Of a stretch of DNA of 64,000 nucleotides, positions 9,063-17,557 are shown piece after piece. Positions within the stretch are counted from its first letter, which is position 1, and each line of letters starts with the position of its first letter. Location of the stretch: the NCBI RefSeq assembly GCF_029937755.1, contig NZ_JAPYPG010000004.1, positions 1 to 64,000 on the forward strand, written 5' to 3'. This DNA is from Henriciella sp. GTDB taxonomy: Bacteria; Pseudomonadota; Alphaproteobacteria; Caulobacterales; Hyphomonadaceae. Below the pieces are notes generated by a model. That model was not told where the DNA came from. It saw only the letters and a program-made list of their open reading frames with translations, and did not search any database. The position numbers were made by a program, and so were the translations under genes.

Positions 9063-9664
9063 ATCTTTTGCCTCTCTGCGACCTGGAGAAGGCCGAAAGC
9101 CAATGCATCCAGTTGTTGTTTTCGGTTTTCAATGAGTCGGCTCAAAAGCGCCCGCTCGTTGCGAGATAATCGCCATAGGTCCACTAGGGTCCGCTGTGCT
9201 TCGATGGGCGGAATTGCAAGGGGCATTTCTTCAAGGGCTTGCCGCCGGACATTGGGAATCGTTGTTCCAGTGGCTCGTTGAGCGAGATATTCTTGGCAGG
9301 GGCGTTGATTGATCTGCCATGCCAGATATTCGGGGAGCACTTTCTCCGGCTGCTTGGGGCTCACAACAAAGAATTGTGGCGCGCAGACTGCAGGGCCTGG
9401 CACGTTCGGCAGCGGATAGGCCAGCGTCCGTGTGCCGCGCGCAGAAAAGATGAGGTCGTTGCTTGTGAGCCAATGCGGCTCTCTTTTGGAGGGGAGAGAC
9501 ACTCTCGGCACCGCGGACCAATCGATGTCCGCATCGGTGTCGACGTGCTGAAGCTGCACAAAATGCACGCCACCATCGGGCAAAGTGCTGGCCGAGCCGC
9601 GGAGAGGGTACCCCGCCGAAACACGCGCAACTTGCCCCAACTGAAGAACTTTTGCATCATCCAT
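9059..9664 (-). CDS. One-TRD (half-length) HsdS-like protein, first gene of operon
   Basis: At 201 aa this is about half a normal HsdS. It holds one target-recognition-like domain (VARVSAGYPLRG near the start, then SNDLIFSARG) and one conserved helical stretch starting with PLAIPPIEAQRTLVDL, typical of HsdS. The open frame has no sign of truncation: its ATG lies just after a plausible promoter and its stop overlaps hsdM by 4 bp. Half-length HsdS proteins can dimerise to make a full specificity unit. Alternatively it may serve as a DNA-binding regulator. Having it together with a complete HsdS in one operon is unusual. The ATG at 9662-9664 has no visible ribosome site, and a leaderless message is possible. 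Confidence 0.82.
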   Translation of the reverse strand: MDDAKVLQLGQVARVSAGYPLRGSASTLPDGGVHFVQLQHVDTDADIDWSAVPRVSLPSKREPHWLTSNDLIFSARGTRTLAYPLPNVPGPAVCAPQFFVVSPKQPEKVLPEYLAWQINQRPCQEYLAQRATGTTIPNVRRQALEEMPLAIPPIEAQRTLVDLWRLSRNERALLSRLIENRKQQLDALAFGLLQVAERQKI

Positions 9665-9730
9665 GATGAAGCAAATAAGTGCTCAGCGCTGCGCTGTCAA
9701 TAATAAAATTCGCATCATGATAAATGATGC
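9654..9730. promoter_or_regulatory. Paired GCATCAT inverted repeats around the RM promoter (candidate operators)
   Basis: GCATCAT at 9712-9718 and ATGATGC at 9724-9730 form a perfect 7-bp inverted repeat with a 5-bp spacer just upstream of the -35 box. A second pair, GCATCAT at 9654-9660 and ATGATGA at 9663-9669, spans the start codon of the first gene. Two similar dyads bracketing a promoter are what an autoregulated restriction operon would be expected to carry. The binding protein is not identified. Confidence 0.5.
9672..9700 (-). promoter_or_regulatory. Candidate promoter of the seven-gene RM operon
   Basis: Reading the minus strand, a perfect -35 hexamer TTGACA (9695-9700) is followed after 17 bp by TATTTG (9672-9677). 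The -10 match is only partial. The expected transcript start falls at or next to the ATG at 9662-9664, and no Shine-Dalgarno sequence precedes that ATG. This suggests a leaderless message. Confidence 0.5.
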
Positions 9731-9816
9731 AAAAACATGAATCTCTGTCACGCCTATCCCAAGAAAACGTGGGGCCGCCGATACTCACCAAGCGTAACAT
9801 GCTTGCATAAGGGCCA

Positions 9817-10971
9817 TTATGCGCAACCTTTCTCCAGACCGGCTTCCAACTCAGCCACGATGCGCTTCAAGCGATTATTGAGGTCTTCTCCATTCTCGCC
9901 GAAGTGTATTTCGCGATGAGCGGTAGGACTAATAGCAGCCACCCACCGCGGATGGTCCAGGCCACCATCAGATAATCTTTGGAGATGATGTACCTCCAAA
10001 TAGGGCTGACCTCCTTTAGAACGAAACGGAGCTGGCTCCCCAGTCAGCTCGCAGCGTCCACCAGCTCTAGCCAGCACATATGACCGAATCTTTTCACTTC
10101 GTTTGCGAAGAAGCTGTCGTCCGAGCTTTGGGTCCGAGACGCCTTGCGCATCCACAGCTCGGTAGGCGGCCTGGCGCAACTCCCCGATCGGCAGCTTATT
10201 CAAGTCATTAGATTTCAGCTCTTGGGTGCTCTCGATAATGTCCGTGCGAACTAGAAAGAACTGGATCGCATTTCTCAGCATACCATCCGAGTCGGCGGTG
10301 CGGATTGTACGCCAACCCGCGCAAGCGAACTCGCCCATGAACTGAATGGGCTGTCGCTTGCCAAGCGCTCTAAAAAGCAAAATGGCTTTACCCTCGGCCG
10401 CGTGATCCCGGACGGCTTTGTTGCCCTTCACGAACTCCATGTCGCCGCGCTGACCTTCTCCCGTATACAGAAAAGTTTCATCATCTGGCATCCAACCGTC
10501 TTGGTAGCCGTGGTCTTCTCCCTCTTCGCCCGTAAAAAGGAAGATGAACGGAGCGTTCGCCGGCGTTGATATCCCACCCTGAGACTGGCCTCCGAAGACC
10601 GCATGTATTTCGGACCGCCGACTGTAGTTCTTATTCAACAAGAACGAATGACTCTCGACACGACGTGAAGGCGCCTCAATTTCAAACGGCACCGTTTCGC
10701 GGCTCCGCCGCTGTACGATTTCGAAGCCCAAATCGGACAGACGCTTGGCAACACTGCGCCCTCCAACAAAAGACCCGATTTCGGTTCCAGTTTGATGGAA
10801 ATAAGCGCCAGCTAGAATTGCTTTTGAGGGGAGATCCTGGCCCTTATACCTCAGGAAGTAGTCTTTGGCGGGGCCTCGCTTGTACTTTCGCAAAAAGCGT
10901 TGTGGCGACGCTTGGTACTCGGCTATTGCGGCTATCACCGCACTCGGATCTGTTAACTGAGAAATGGTCAT
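9817..10971 (-). CDS. ScoMcrA-like modification-dependent HNH endonuclease (type IV restriction)
   Basis: This 384-aa protein has three recognisable parts. Residues 1-100 resemble the N-terminal head domain of ScoMcrA-type enzymes (VIAAIAEYQASPQRFLRKY, SKAILAGAY). Residues about 120-250 resemble the SRA/YDG-like reader found in such proteins (GGQSQGGISTP, YGYxDGW-like, YTGEGQRGDM). A C-terminal HNH domain has LEVHH at 325-329 and HREIHFG. The usual zinc cysteines are mostly lost: the family's CPNCHR is ISPTAHR here, and the first C-x-x-C keeps one cysteine. Cleavage of methylated or phosphorothioated DNA is the family role, and the substrate here is unknown. It lies 150 bp upstream of the RM operon on the same strand. 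Confidence 0.82.
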   Translation of the reverse strand: MTISQLTDPSAVIAAIAEYQASPQRFLRKYKRGPAKDYFLRYKGQDLPSKAILAGAYFHQTGTEIGSFVGGRSVAKRLSDLGFEIVQRRSRETVPFEIEAPSRRVESHSFLLNKNYSRRSEIHAVFGGQSQGGISTPANAPFIFLFTGEEGEDHGYQDGWMPDDETFLYTGEGQRGDMEFVKGNKAVRDHAAEGKAILLFRALGKRQPIQFMGEFACAGWRTIRTADSDGMLRNAIQFFLVRTDIIESTQELKSNDLNKLPIGELRQAAYRAVDAQGVSDPKLGRQLLRKRSEKIRSYVLARAGGRCELTGEPAPFRSKGGQPYLEVHHLQRLSDGGLDHPRWVAAISPTAHREIHFGENGEDLNNRLKRIVAELEAGLEKGCA

Positions 10972-11153
10972 AGTTCTCGCAGTTGATGCAGAGGGCAGAT
11001 TGCGAGCTAAGCTATCTGCTCTCGCCTGAAGCCAGGTGAAGTTGTTCTGAGGAATTCAACTGAACTGGGACGCCCCTATAAGTGGTCTCGCAGCGGCTGG
11101 GATTCCCTGTCACCATTCTATTGGCATCGAGCTGAGGCTCTTACGTGCTGCCC

Positions 11154-12521
11154 CTAATGACCACCACGAACGCGATTGCATAATCTGTGAGTGAGACGCG
11201 CATTCTCCGGGACCGTTCGACCGCCCCGCCAATAATGCTCGATGTGATCGATTTCGGCATCATCAACCGCGTGAATCTGCTGGGCGCAAATCGCGCAGGC
11301 TGAGTTCGCCTCAAATAACCTGTACTTCAGGTCTCGCGAGAAACTCCGACTCTCATTGCTGGGCGTCGTAATCAGCGGCTCGATGCGCTTTCGCCACGTT
11401 TCAGCCCGGTATCGAATGCGGTCTGTCTTGTCAGTTGTTCTGCCAATGTAATCCACGAACGTCTGATCGTTCGTCATCACGTCCAGGAACTCTTCGCGCA
11501 CTGCATCGGCCACGGGCAGCACTTGGCGGCGCTCGAAGAAGGTGAAAACGTAGAGCACCGTATCCCACAGCGCGACATTGAATCGTCCACGGTTATCCCA
11601 TCGACCGCGATCGCCAGCTTCCGCGGGCGGCGTGTATCTGCGGAACGCATTCTCACCAAAGACGTCCCACGCGATCTGAATCGCATTGCTGAACACCCGC
11701 CGCATCTCGTCAATTTGCTCTGGAGAGGCATGACGATACACCTGCATTTCATGGTTCATGAATTGCTTCATGGGCGAGCGAAAATGCAGATGTGTTTTCC
11801 GCCACATCGCAAAGAAGCGAAGCAAGAGCTGTCGATCCCACATCCTTTTGTCGGGTAACTCTTCGCCTCGGATCTTCAAAAGGACTGGGTGCTTCGAGAG
11901 CTCCTCGAGAAGGTCGTTATAGCTACCACGATAAATGCAGTTGCGGAGCTCCATGTCATTGAGGCGTTCTGCGCCGGAATTTAGCCGCTCGAACACCTCG
12001 AACTTGATGTCCTCGTGAGCCTCCTTCTGAATTTTGATGAGGCGCAAAGTGTAATCTTCGATTTGAATCTGATCGGCCGTGGACAGCTCTTGAAAGCTCT
12101 TGCCGCGCAAATCGTGTCGAACCTTCAGCTTTGACAGCTTGAATTTGTTCCCATCGGGGAACACGCCGTCGATAAACGACTTGATCGCAGTAAGCCGTTG
12201 TTGGCCATCAACCACTTCCCATGTGCCATCGGCCAATTCCGATACATATACGACTGGAAGAGGAATCCCCATCAAAATGGATTCTATCAGCAAGCTGGCT
12301 TTGCTGCGCGACCACACAAAATCCCGCTGGAAGTCAGGCTGAAGAACGAGCCGGCCCTTTCGCACTCTGGCGACCAATCCTTCGAGGCGTTCATCGAGCG
12401 TTTGAGTCAGAATCTTACGATCAGCGCTACCAAGATCGAGTTCATCATCATCGTCAGAATCCTCCAAGTTTGCATCGTACGCGTCAGATGGCAGTTCTTT
12501 GTCCGTATATTCAGTGTCCAT
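11154..12521 (-). CDS. DUF262 and HNH protein (GmrSD-like type IV restriction family)
   Basis: The protein starts with an acidic stretch and then a DUF262 (ParB/sulfiredoxin-like NTPase) domain marked by LQPDFQRDFVW and EVVDGQQRLTAI. The C-terminus is an HNH nuclease with CAIC, a DHIEHYWRGG core and RLCNR, and here the zinc cysteines are kept. DUF262 plus a nuclease is the layout of GmrSD-type enzymes, which use NTP to cut modified phage DNA. Single-chain members are common. The start is placed at ATG 12519-12521 (MDTEYTDK). An upstream in-frame start at 12548 would add nine residues. No membrane segment is seen. Confidence 0.85.
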   Translation of the reverse strand: MDTEYTDKELPSDAYDANLEDSDDDDELDLGSADRKILTQTLDERLEGLVARVRKGRLVLQPDFQRDFVWSRSKASLLIESILMGIPLPVVYVSELADGTWEVVDGQQRLTAIKSFIDGVFPDGNKFKLSKLKVRHDLRGKSFQELSTADQIQIEDYTLRLIKIQKEAHEDIKFEVFERLNSGAERLNDMELRNCIYRGSYNDLLEELSKHPVLLKIRGEELPDKRMWDRQLLLRFFAMWRKTHLHFRSPMKQFMNHEMQVYRHASPEQIDEMRRVFSNAIQIAWDVFGENAFRRYTPPAEAGDRGRWDNRGRFNVALWDTVLYVFTFFERRQVLPVADAVREEFLDVMTNDQTFVDYIGRTTDKTDRIRYRAETWRKRIEPLITTPSNESRSFSRDLKYRLFEANSACAICAQQIHAVDDAEIDHIEHYWRGGRTVPENARLTHRLCNRVRGGH

Positions 12522-12744
12522 TCTTCCCTCTTTATGCTGGCAGCTCATTCAGCCTCAACGACTCCACAATGGGTTGAGCGTCGACGCTCGCTCCTTTGAC
12601 AGTTTCGGCTGCCGAATCCCCTCACACTGTAATATTTAATCCGATCACACGCACTGAGACCATCTTCAAGACGTCTCGCCCAATAGCTGAATGTGCTGGA
12701 GTGATAGCGTGAGAACTTTCACGGCCGAAGAAATCCGACCTGCA

Positions 12745-12773
12745 GCGCCGGCAAGCGATAAGCTAGCCGGCGC
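12745..12773 (-). terminator. GC-rich hairpin downstream of the 471-aa gene
   Basis: GCGCCGGC at 12745-12752 pairs perfectly with GCCGGCGC at 12766-12773 around a 13-base loop. It lies just past the stop of the gene ending at 12826 on the minus strand. There is no strong U-run, so a terminator role is only plausible. Confidence 0.4.
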
Positions 12774-12825
12774 CTGGCGCCATGCAGTGTCAGAAGCTAA
12801 GGAACGGCGCCGAAATCATTCAAGC

Positions 12826-14241
12826 TCAGCGCATCGCCAAGTCGTCGAGAATTGAACGAGCTTGCTCGAGCGTGTCAGGTCTCAGAACAAGGAGCTCTGT
12901 ACCCACAAACGCATCCATCGCATTCAAATTGCTGTTCCGGCCGTCAGGACCCGGGCCTTTGCGCCGAATGGTCCGATCTGCAAACTTTGTTTCGTTCTTG
13001 GAAGACGCTACGACATAGATGAGAGGGCGGTCAGGCCGCTTCTCCACCGCTACCTCCTGCCCGTTTGAGCATTTGTAGCGCAACATCTTTTTTGTGTGCC
13101 CTACCCTGTGCGCGGCGACTTTCGGATGCTTTTCCACAATGCGCAGAAACTGCTCGCAAAGCCCGGCGGGTTTATCCCCTGCGCCTTCGAAACGAGCTGG
13201 TTGCTCGTTTGCTATCATTCCATCAATGACGGCCTTTTCGAATACCCTCCAGTTCTTGGAGAGCGGAAGGTACTGGGGCAAATGAGGTGTGCTCACTCTC
13301 GCCGACGGATTTGCCCTCAGAAGGGAGAGCGCCTCCCAGTAGTCGATGATCGTCAGCTCACGATCGGCAAGCTGAATGTGATAACCATCTTCGTGGCGCT
13401 GTTCCGGAAGATAAGGCTCAGCGACGATATTCTTCGCTTCCGCGATCACTGGGACGAAGACGGGCTCCTCGATCGTTTCGGAAACCGCCGCAGCAATCGG
13501 CGCGGCAAAAACCCGGGACGGATAGAGAATATCGTATGGCCACTGCTTTCTCATCCATTCGTGCGCGGACTTATGCGCAAGCTTCCGATCGCCGACCCGC
13601 TCCAATGTCTTTGCTGAAATCAAGTTCTGGATTGTCTTGTAGGGTAGCTCCAGAAGGTCATTCGTCAGCGGCTCACTGTGGGGATGGCGAGCAAGGCTTG
13701 CCAGCGCCGCAAACTCATCGATCAATGGGTTACGGCCCATATCGAGATCCAGGCGGGCCGAAGCGGCCTTAGCAAAGAAACACATGAAAGGTTCGGTCTC
13801 TTCGCGCGCGACTGTGGCAACGAGAGCATTGGCCCAGCTGACGACCTCCTCAACAAAAGCCTGAATCTCTTCTGGCTCCCCCGAACCAATATCGACCACG
13901 CCGAGCATCGCGTACATTTTCAGGTTATAAGATTTGTACTGCAGCGGCACGCCATTGACCGACAGGACACCCAAGCGCGCAATGGCGCTAGCAGCCTCCC
14001 GATAAGATCCCTGCAAGCAAAATTCTTCTTCGAGATCGTCCGACGAACCAAAGTGCTTGGATCCATGAACTTGCTCGGCAGCTTTCTGCAGCATCGACCG
14101 AACTGGCGCCTCCCCCAGAAGCGCTTCTGTGCTTGCACAAATCCGGGCGAGCACTGAAGCGCATTCCTCTTCCAGGAGATCGTCGAAATGCTGATCGTGA
14201 AAATCATCAAAAATAATATCGTCATCAAAATTGTATGGCAT
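12826..14241 (-). CDS. Unknown 471-aa protein with acidic N-terminus
   Basis: I do not recognise this protein. It opens with a strongly acidic, aromatic tract (DDDIIFDDFHDQHFDDLLEEE) and continues as a mainly helical chain, with a region near residues 400-445 rich in basic residues (KKMLRYK, VEKRPDRPLIYV). No nucleotide-binding, nuclease or membrane motif is evident. It is preceded by an AT-rich gap and followed by a GC hairpin, so it is probably its own transcription unit between the DUF262 gene and a divergent DUF2293-like gene. Its setting suggests an accessory or defence role, which is inference only. Confidence 0.7.
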   Translation of the reverse strand: MPYNFDDDIIFDDFHDQHFDDLLEEECASVLARICASTEALLGEAPVRSMLQKAAEQVHGSKHFGSSDDLEEEFCLQGSYREAASAIARLGVLSVNGVPLQYKSYNLKMYAMLGVVDIGSGEPEEIQAFVEEVVSWANALVATVAREETEPFMCFFAKAASARLDLDMGRNPLIDEFAALASLARHPHSEPLTNDLLELPYKTIQNLISAKTLERVGDRKLAHKSAHEWMRKQWPYDILYPSRVFAAPIAAAVSETIEEPVFVPVIAEAKNIVAEPYLPEQRHEDGYHIQLADRELTIIDYWEALSLLRANPSARVSTPHLPQYLPLSKNWRVFEKAVIDGMIANEQPARFEGAGDKPAGLCEQFLRIVEKHPKVAAHRVGHTKKMLRYKCSNGQEVAVEKRPDRPLIYVVASSKNETKFADRTIRRKGPGPDGRNSNLNAMDAFVGTELLVLRPDTLEQARSILDDLAMR

Positions 14242-14478
14242 GGAATATCCTTCGAAAATACTTGTTTAAAAATTACGGGATCCCTCTCCCGTGTTTTTGA
14301 TGATTGCAAACTATGAGTATTTTGTCAACAGGATCCCGCTTAATTTATATTGGTAATTTTTCTCTGGCGGCCCTATCACTCGCTGACGCTCGTGCCTCCA
14401 TCTTCCACAGCAATTCACTTGCTCAAGATTGTTCTTTATATGTTCCGGTGGTAGTTGAGCCCAATGGAAGAACTGCGA

Positions 14479-14685
14479 ATGAGCCTTTACATCGCAATCC
14501 GCACAGCCCCCTTGAGAGTGCGGCGTCGACTGTCTCACAATCTACCAGTAGAGGGAGACATGGCGGCCGAAGAGCTCGTCAACATCATAACGGACGCTCT
14601 TAAATACTACCGCATCGAACGTGTTGAAGATGCAAAGCCGAGTTGGCCAACAATCCCCCGTGGCCATGGCAGTGGTCCCACGTGA
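14479..14685 (+). CDS. Possible small protein (68 aa)
   Basis: The ATG at 14479 follows GGAAGA with seven bases of spacing. The product has two helix-rich segments (IAIRTAPLRVRRRL and AAEELVNIITDAL) that remind me of short helical proteins common beside alphaproteobacterial mobile genes, but I cannot name a family. The surrounding 14242-14847 stretch has no better gene. An overlapping frame 14643-14843 also stays open. It could be a decayed remnant. Confidence 0.35.
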   Translation: MSLYIAIRTAPLRVRRRLSHNLPVEGDMAAEELVNIITDALKYYRIERVEDAKPSWPTIPRGHGSGPT

Positions 14686-14847
14686 ACGCAGCTATGCGGC
14701 TCGCAGAGCAGCCCCAAAAGAGGTCAGGCGGCAATCGATATCACGTGGCATTCCTTTGTCTTGAGAACATCCAGGACGCGTTTGAGCGCAATCCGAGTTT
14801 GATGCCAACCCTGGCGCCCCGCCGGCTATTGCGGCAACTTTAGACAG

Positions 14848-15498
14848 ATGACCGTACCCTCAAAGCAAATTCAAAAGCACATCTCTAGAGCGTACCCAGC
14901 CATCCCTCAGCATGACAAAGAGGTGATCGTTGCTGAAGCGGAGAACAGTTTTCGAGAGGGCCGCAAAGTGAGCTTACATGTCCGCAAGCTAGTTGAGCGT
15001 CATATTCTGGAACTGAGGACCAGCTTTCGGAAAGATCTAAAATCTGGCTTGCTCTGGGAGGAGGCTCGCCAACATCTCCAGCCACAAGTCGACGAGATTC
15101 TTTGCCGCTGGACGGGCAAATCCAGTCGACGGATATCGGGCCGCTCAGACCAAGAAATCCGGAACATACTCCTCGATCGCTACCCTCGCTGCCCGACCGA
15201 GCACATTCCCCACCTATTGAACCGTATGCGCTTGTCTGAAAAGGCGCCTAAGGCGCTTCATCTACGCATCGATGTGGCGGTGGAAAACTTCATCCGGCAT
15301 ATGTTTACCAGCTATGACATCTATCTTCGCACATACGGGGTCGAGCGAGATCTCGCACGCGAAATGGTTGATCATGAGGTTAGGGTAATTCTTGGAGATT
15401 GGGCTACCTCAGCGCTTGCCTCACCGGAGGAACCAGAACTTTCGATAGATGACTTCCTGCGAGACGTCGAAAGCCCGCATGGCAACAGTCTAGATTGA
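14848..15498 (+). CDS. Tandem DUF2293-like protein
   Basis: The 216-aa product contains two similar units, about residues 8-92 and 103-192. Each opens with a YP..P segment (AYPAIPQHDKE; RYPRCPTEHIP), followed by a helix with H-x-R-H/R-H-like residues (VERHILELRTSF; VENFIRHMFTSYDIYLR) and AR..V...V..IL..W. That spacing matches what I recall of the DUF2293 family, in which IRH.HT.YD..L and AR..V are conserved. The function of that family is unknown. It lies 58 bp upstream of the nuclease-helicase gene on the same strand, so the two may form a two-gene unit. The family call is from memory. Confidence 0.6.
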   Translation: MTVPSKQIQKHISRAYPAIPQHDKEVIVAEAENSFREGRKVSLHVRKLVERHILELRTSFRKDLKSGLLWEEARQHLQPQVDEILCRWTGKSSRRISGRSDQEIRNILLDRYPRCPTEHIPHLLNRMRLSEKAPKALHLRIDVAVENFIRHMFTSYDIYLRTYGVERDLAREMVDHEVRVILGDWATSALASPEEPELSIDDFLRDVESPHGNSLD

Positions 15499-15556
15499 GG
15501 CAGCATTTCCAACTTCAGTCGTTGAACCTATCGGCGAAGCAAGGTGTAACCCGCAC

Positions 15557-17554
15557 GTGCTCCAGACTTCCTATTACGATGCGCCAATCGGCAAGTTTCT
15601 CTCAACGCCAAGCGACGAGCTCCTCGGCGTCCTGTCTCGCGGCCACAGCTTTGACCTGAATGACCTTCAACGCGACGCGTGGCTGAGTCAGATTGACGTA
15701 TTGAGGCGCGAGTTGAACGACCTGCAAACTGGCCATCTGTGGTTCGAATTCGCCATTCCGCGAATGGGCAAGCGAGCCGATGTCGTCCTCCTCTATCGGA
15801 ACATCATCTTCGTCATTGAATTCAAAGTCGGCGCGGCGGAGTTTGACCGAAGCTCGATCGACCAGGTTCATGACTATGCGCTCGACCTCAAGAACTTCCA
15901 CCAAGGGTCACACGAGGCTCTGATCGTGCCGGTGCTGATTGCAACTCGCGCTCGGCCTAGGTCTTCCCATTTCATCAACTACGCCAGGGACCGCGTCGCA
16001 GAGCCGGTCTGTCACAACGGAAGTGACCTACGGCGCTTCTTGGACGAGACTGCTGACGAGCTGGAAGGCTTGCCGGTAGACCCGGCTTCGTGGGCCGGCG
16101 CCGGCTATCTGCCGACGCCCACCATCGTCGAAGCCGCACAAGCCCTCTACCAGGACCATGCGGTCGAAGAGATTGCACGGTCCGATGCCGGGGCTCAAAA
16201 CCTCAATACGACGACAAACTGCGTCCGCTCGATAATCCAAGAGGCTAAGGCGAAGCGGCAGAAAGCCATCTGCTTTGTCACGGGGGTGCCAGGCTCCGGC
16301 AAGACCCTGGCCGGGCTCAACATCGCGACAGAGAGCGCGCATCGGGAGGCTGACGAGCATGCCGTGTTCCTGTCCGGCAATGGACCGCTCGTCACGGTCC
16401 TCCGCGAGGCCCTAGCACGCGACCAGCGAGCCCGAACGGGGTGCAAGAAGCAGACAGCCGCTCGCGAAGTCGCAAGCTTCGTCCAGAACATTCATCACTT
16501 CCGCGATGACGCGCTCCGGTCCGAAAAGGCACCGGCAGAGCGCATTGTGATTTTCGACGAGGCGCAGCGCGCCTGGACACTGGATCAGGCCTCGAAGTTC
16601 ATGCGGCAGAAGCGAGGACAATCGAACTTCGATCAGTCGGAGCCGGATTTCTTGATCGGCGTGATGGATAGGCACGAGGACTGGTGCGTCATCATTTGCC
16701 TGGTCGGTGGGGGACAAGAAATCAATACTGGCGAGGCCGGCCTGTCGGAGTGGATCAGCGCTCTGGAGAGCCACTATCCGGACTGGAAGGTCTACCTTTC
16801 CGACCGGCTCGCCGATCCGGACTATGGGATCGGCACGATCGCGGATGAATTGAGATCGGATGATCGCATCACCTGGCTGCACGACCTGCACCTTGCCGTG
16901 TCGATGCGCTCGTTCCGAGCCGAATCCTTGTCCACGTTCGTTTCGCACGTGCTGGAGAACCGGCCTGAGGAGGCGAGGAGAGCCTTCCAGGCGATCCGGG
17001 ACAGGTATCCGATGGCAATCACCCGTCAGCTCGAGAACGCGCGTGCGTGGCTTCGAGAACGCGCCAGAGGCAGCGAGCGGTTCGGCTTCATGGCCTCCTC
17101 GGGCGCCTACCGCCTGCGGCCTACGGGCCTCAACGTGCGCGCCAAGGTCGATCCGGCGAACTGGTTCTTGAACGGCCCGCAAGATGTGCGGTCAGCCTAC
17201 TACCTCGAAGAGGTCGCCACCGAATTCGACGTACAAGGTCTGGAGGTCGACTGGGCCGGTGTCTGCTGGGATGGCGACCTGCGCCGCGACAATGGCGCCT
17301 GGGCCTCCTTCGCCTTCAAGGGCACGGCCTGGCAGAACGTGAACGCGGCCGACCGCCAGCTCTACCTCAAAAACGCGTACCGCGTGATCCTCACCCGCGC
17401 TCGCCAGGGCATGATCATCTACGTACCGAAAGGCGACCCGGCAGACCCGACCCGCGATCCGGTCATGTACAACGAGATCGCCAGCTACCTGATGGATTGC
17501 GGCATTCCGCAGCTCAAGGAAGCTCGGTCGTTCATTGGTCCTTGCGGGCTCTAG
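15557..17554 (+). CDS. DUF2075/Schlafen group 3-like nuclease-helicase
   Basis: This 665-aa protein combines an N-terminal PD-(D/E)XK-type nuclease domain (E-F-A-I-P, R-A-D-V-V, then IEFKVG at about 90-96) with a superfamily 1 helicase/ATPase core. Walker A is GVPGSGKT at about 241-249 and the Walker B/DEAQ box FDEAQRAW near 331. A late motif VILTRARQGMIIYVP closes the helicase. This is the layout of DUF2075 (Schlafen AlbA_2-related group 3) proteins, often seen in defence islands. The chosen start is GTG, because its N-terminal residues (YYDAPIGKFL) fit the family opening. It ends only 3 bp from the convergent terminase gene. Confidence 0.83.
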   Translation: MLQTSYYDAPIGKFLSTPSDELLGVLSRGHSFDLNDLQRDAWLSQIDVLRRELNDLQTGHLWFEFAIPRMGKRADVVLLYRNIIFVIEFKVGAAEFDRSSIDQVHDYALDLKNFHQGSHEALIVPVLIATRARPRSSHFINYARDRVAEPVCHNGSDLRRFLDETADELEGLPVDPASWAGAGYLPTPTIVEAAQALYQDHAVEEIARSDAGAQNLNTTTNCVRSIIQEAKAKRQKAICFVTGVPGSGKTLAGLNIATESAHREADEHAVFLSGNGPLVTVLREALARDQRARTGCKKQTAAREVASFVQNIHHFRDDALRSEKAPAERIVIFDEAQRAWTLDQASKFMRQKRGQSNFDQSEPDFLIGVMDRHEDWCVIICLVGGGQEINTGEAGLSEWISALESHYPDWKVYLSDRLADPDYGIGTIADELRSDDRITWLHDLHLAVSMRSFRAESLSTFVSHVLENRPEEARRAFQAIRDRYPMAITRQLENARAWLRERARGSERFGFMASSGAYRLRPTGLNVRAKVDPANWFLNGPQDVRSAYYLEEVATEFDVQGLEVDWAGVCWDGDLRRDNGAWASFAFKGTAWQNVNAADRQLYLKNAYRVILTRARQGMIIYVPKGDPADPTRDPVMYNEIASYLMDCGIPQLKEARSFIGPCGL

Positions 17555-17557
17555 TCA

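Noticed and set aside
8028..9281. Long open frame of over 400 codons on the plus strand opposite hsdM
   Set aside because: It is the complement of hsdM and the half-hsdS gene, whose motifs are clear. The translated plus-strand product shows no family pattern.
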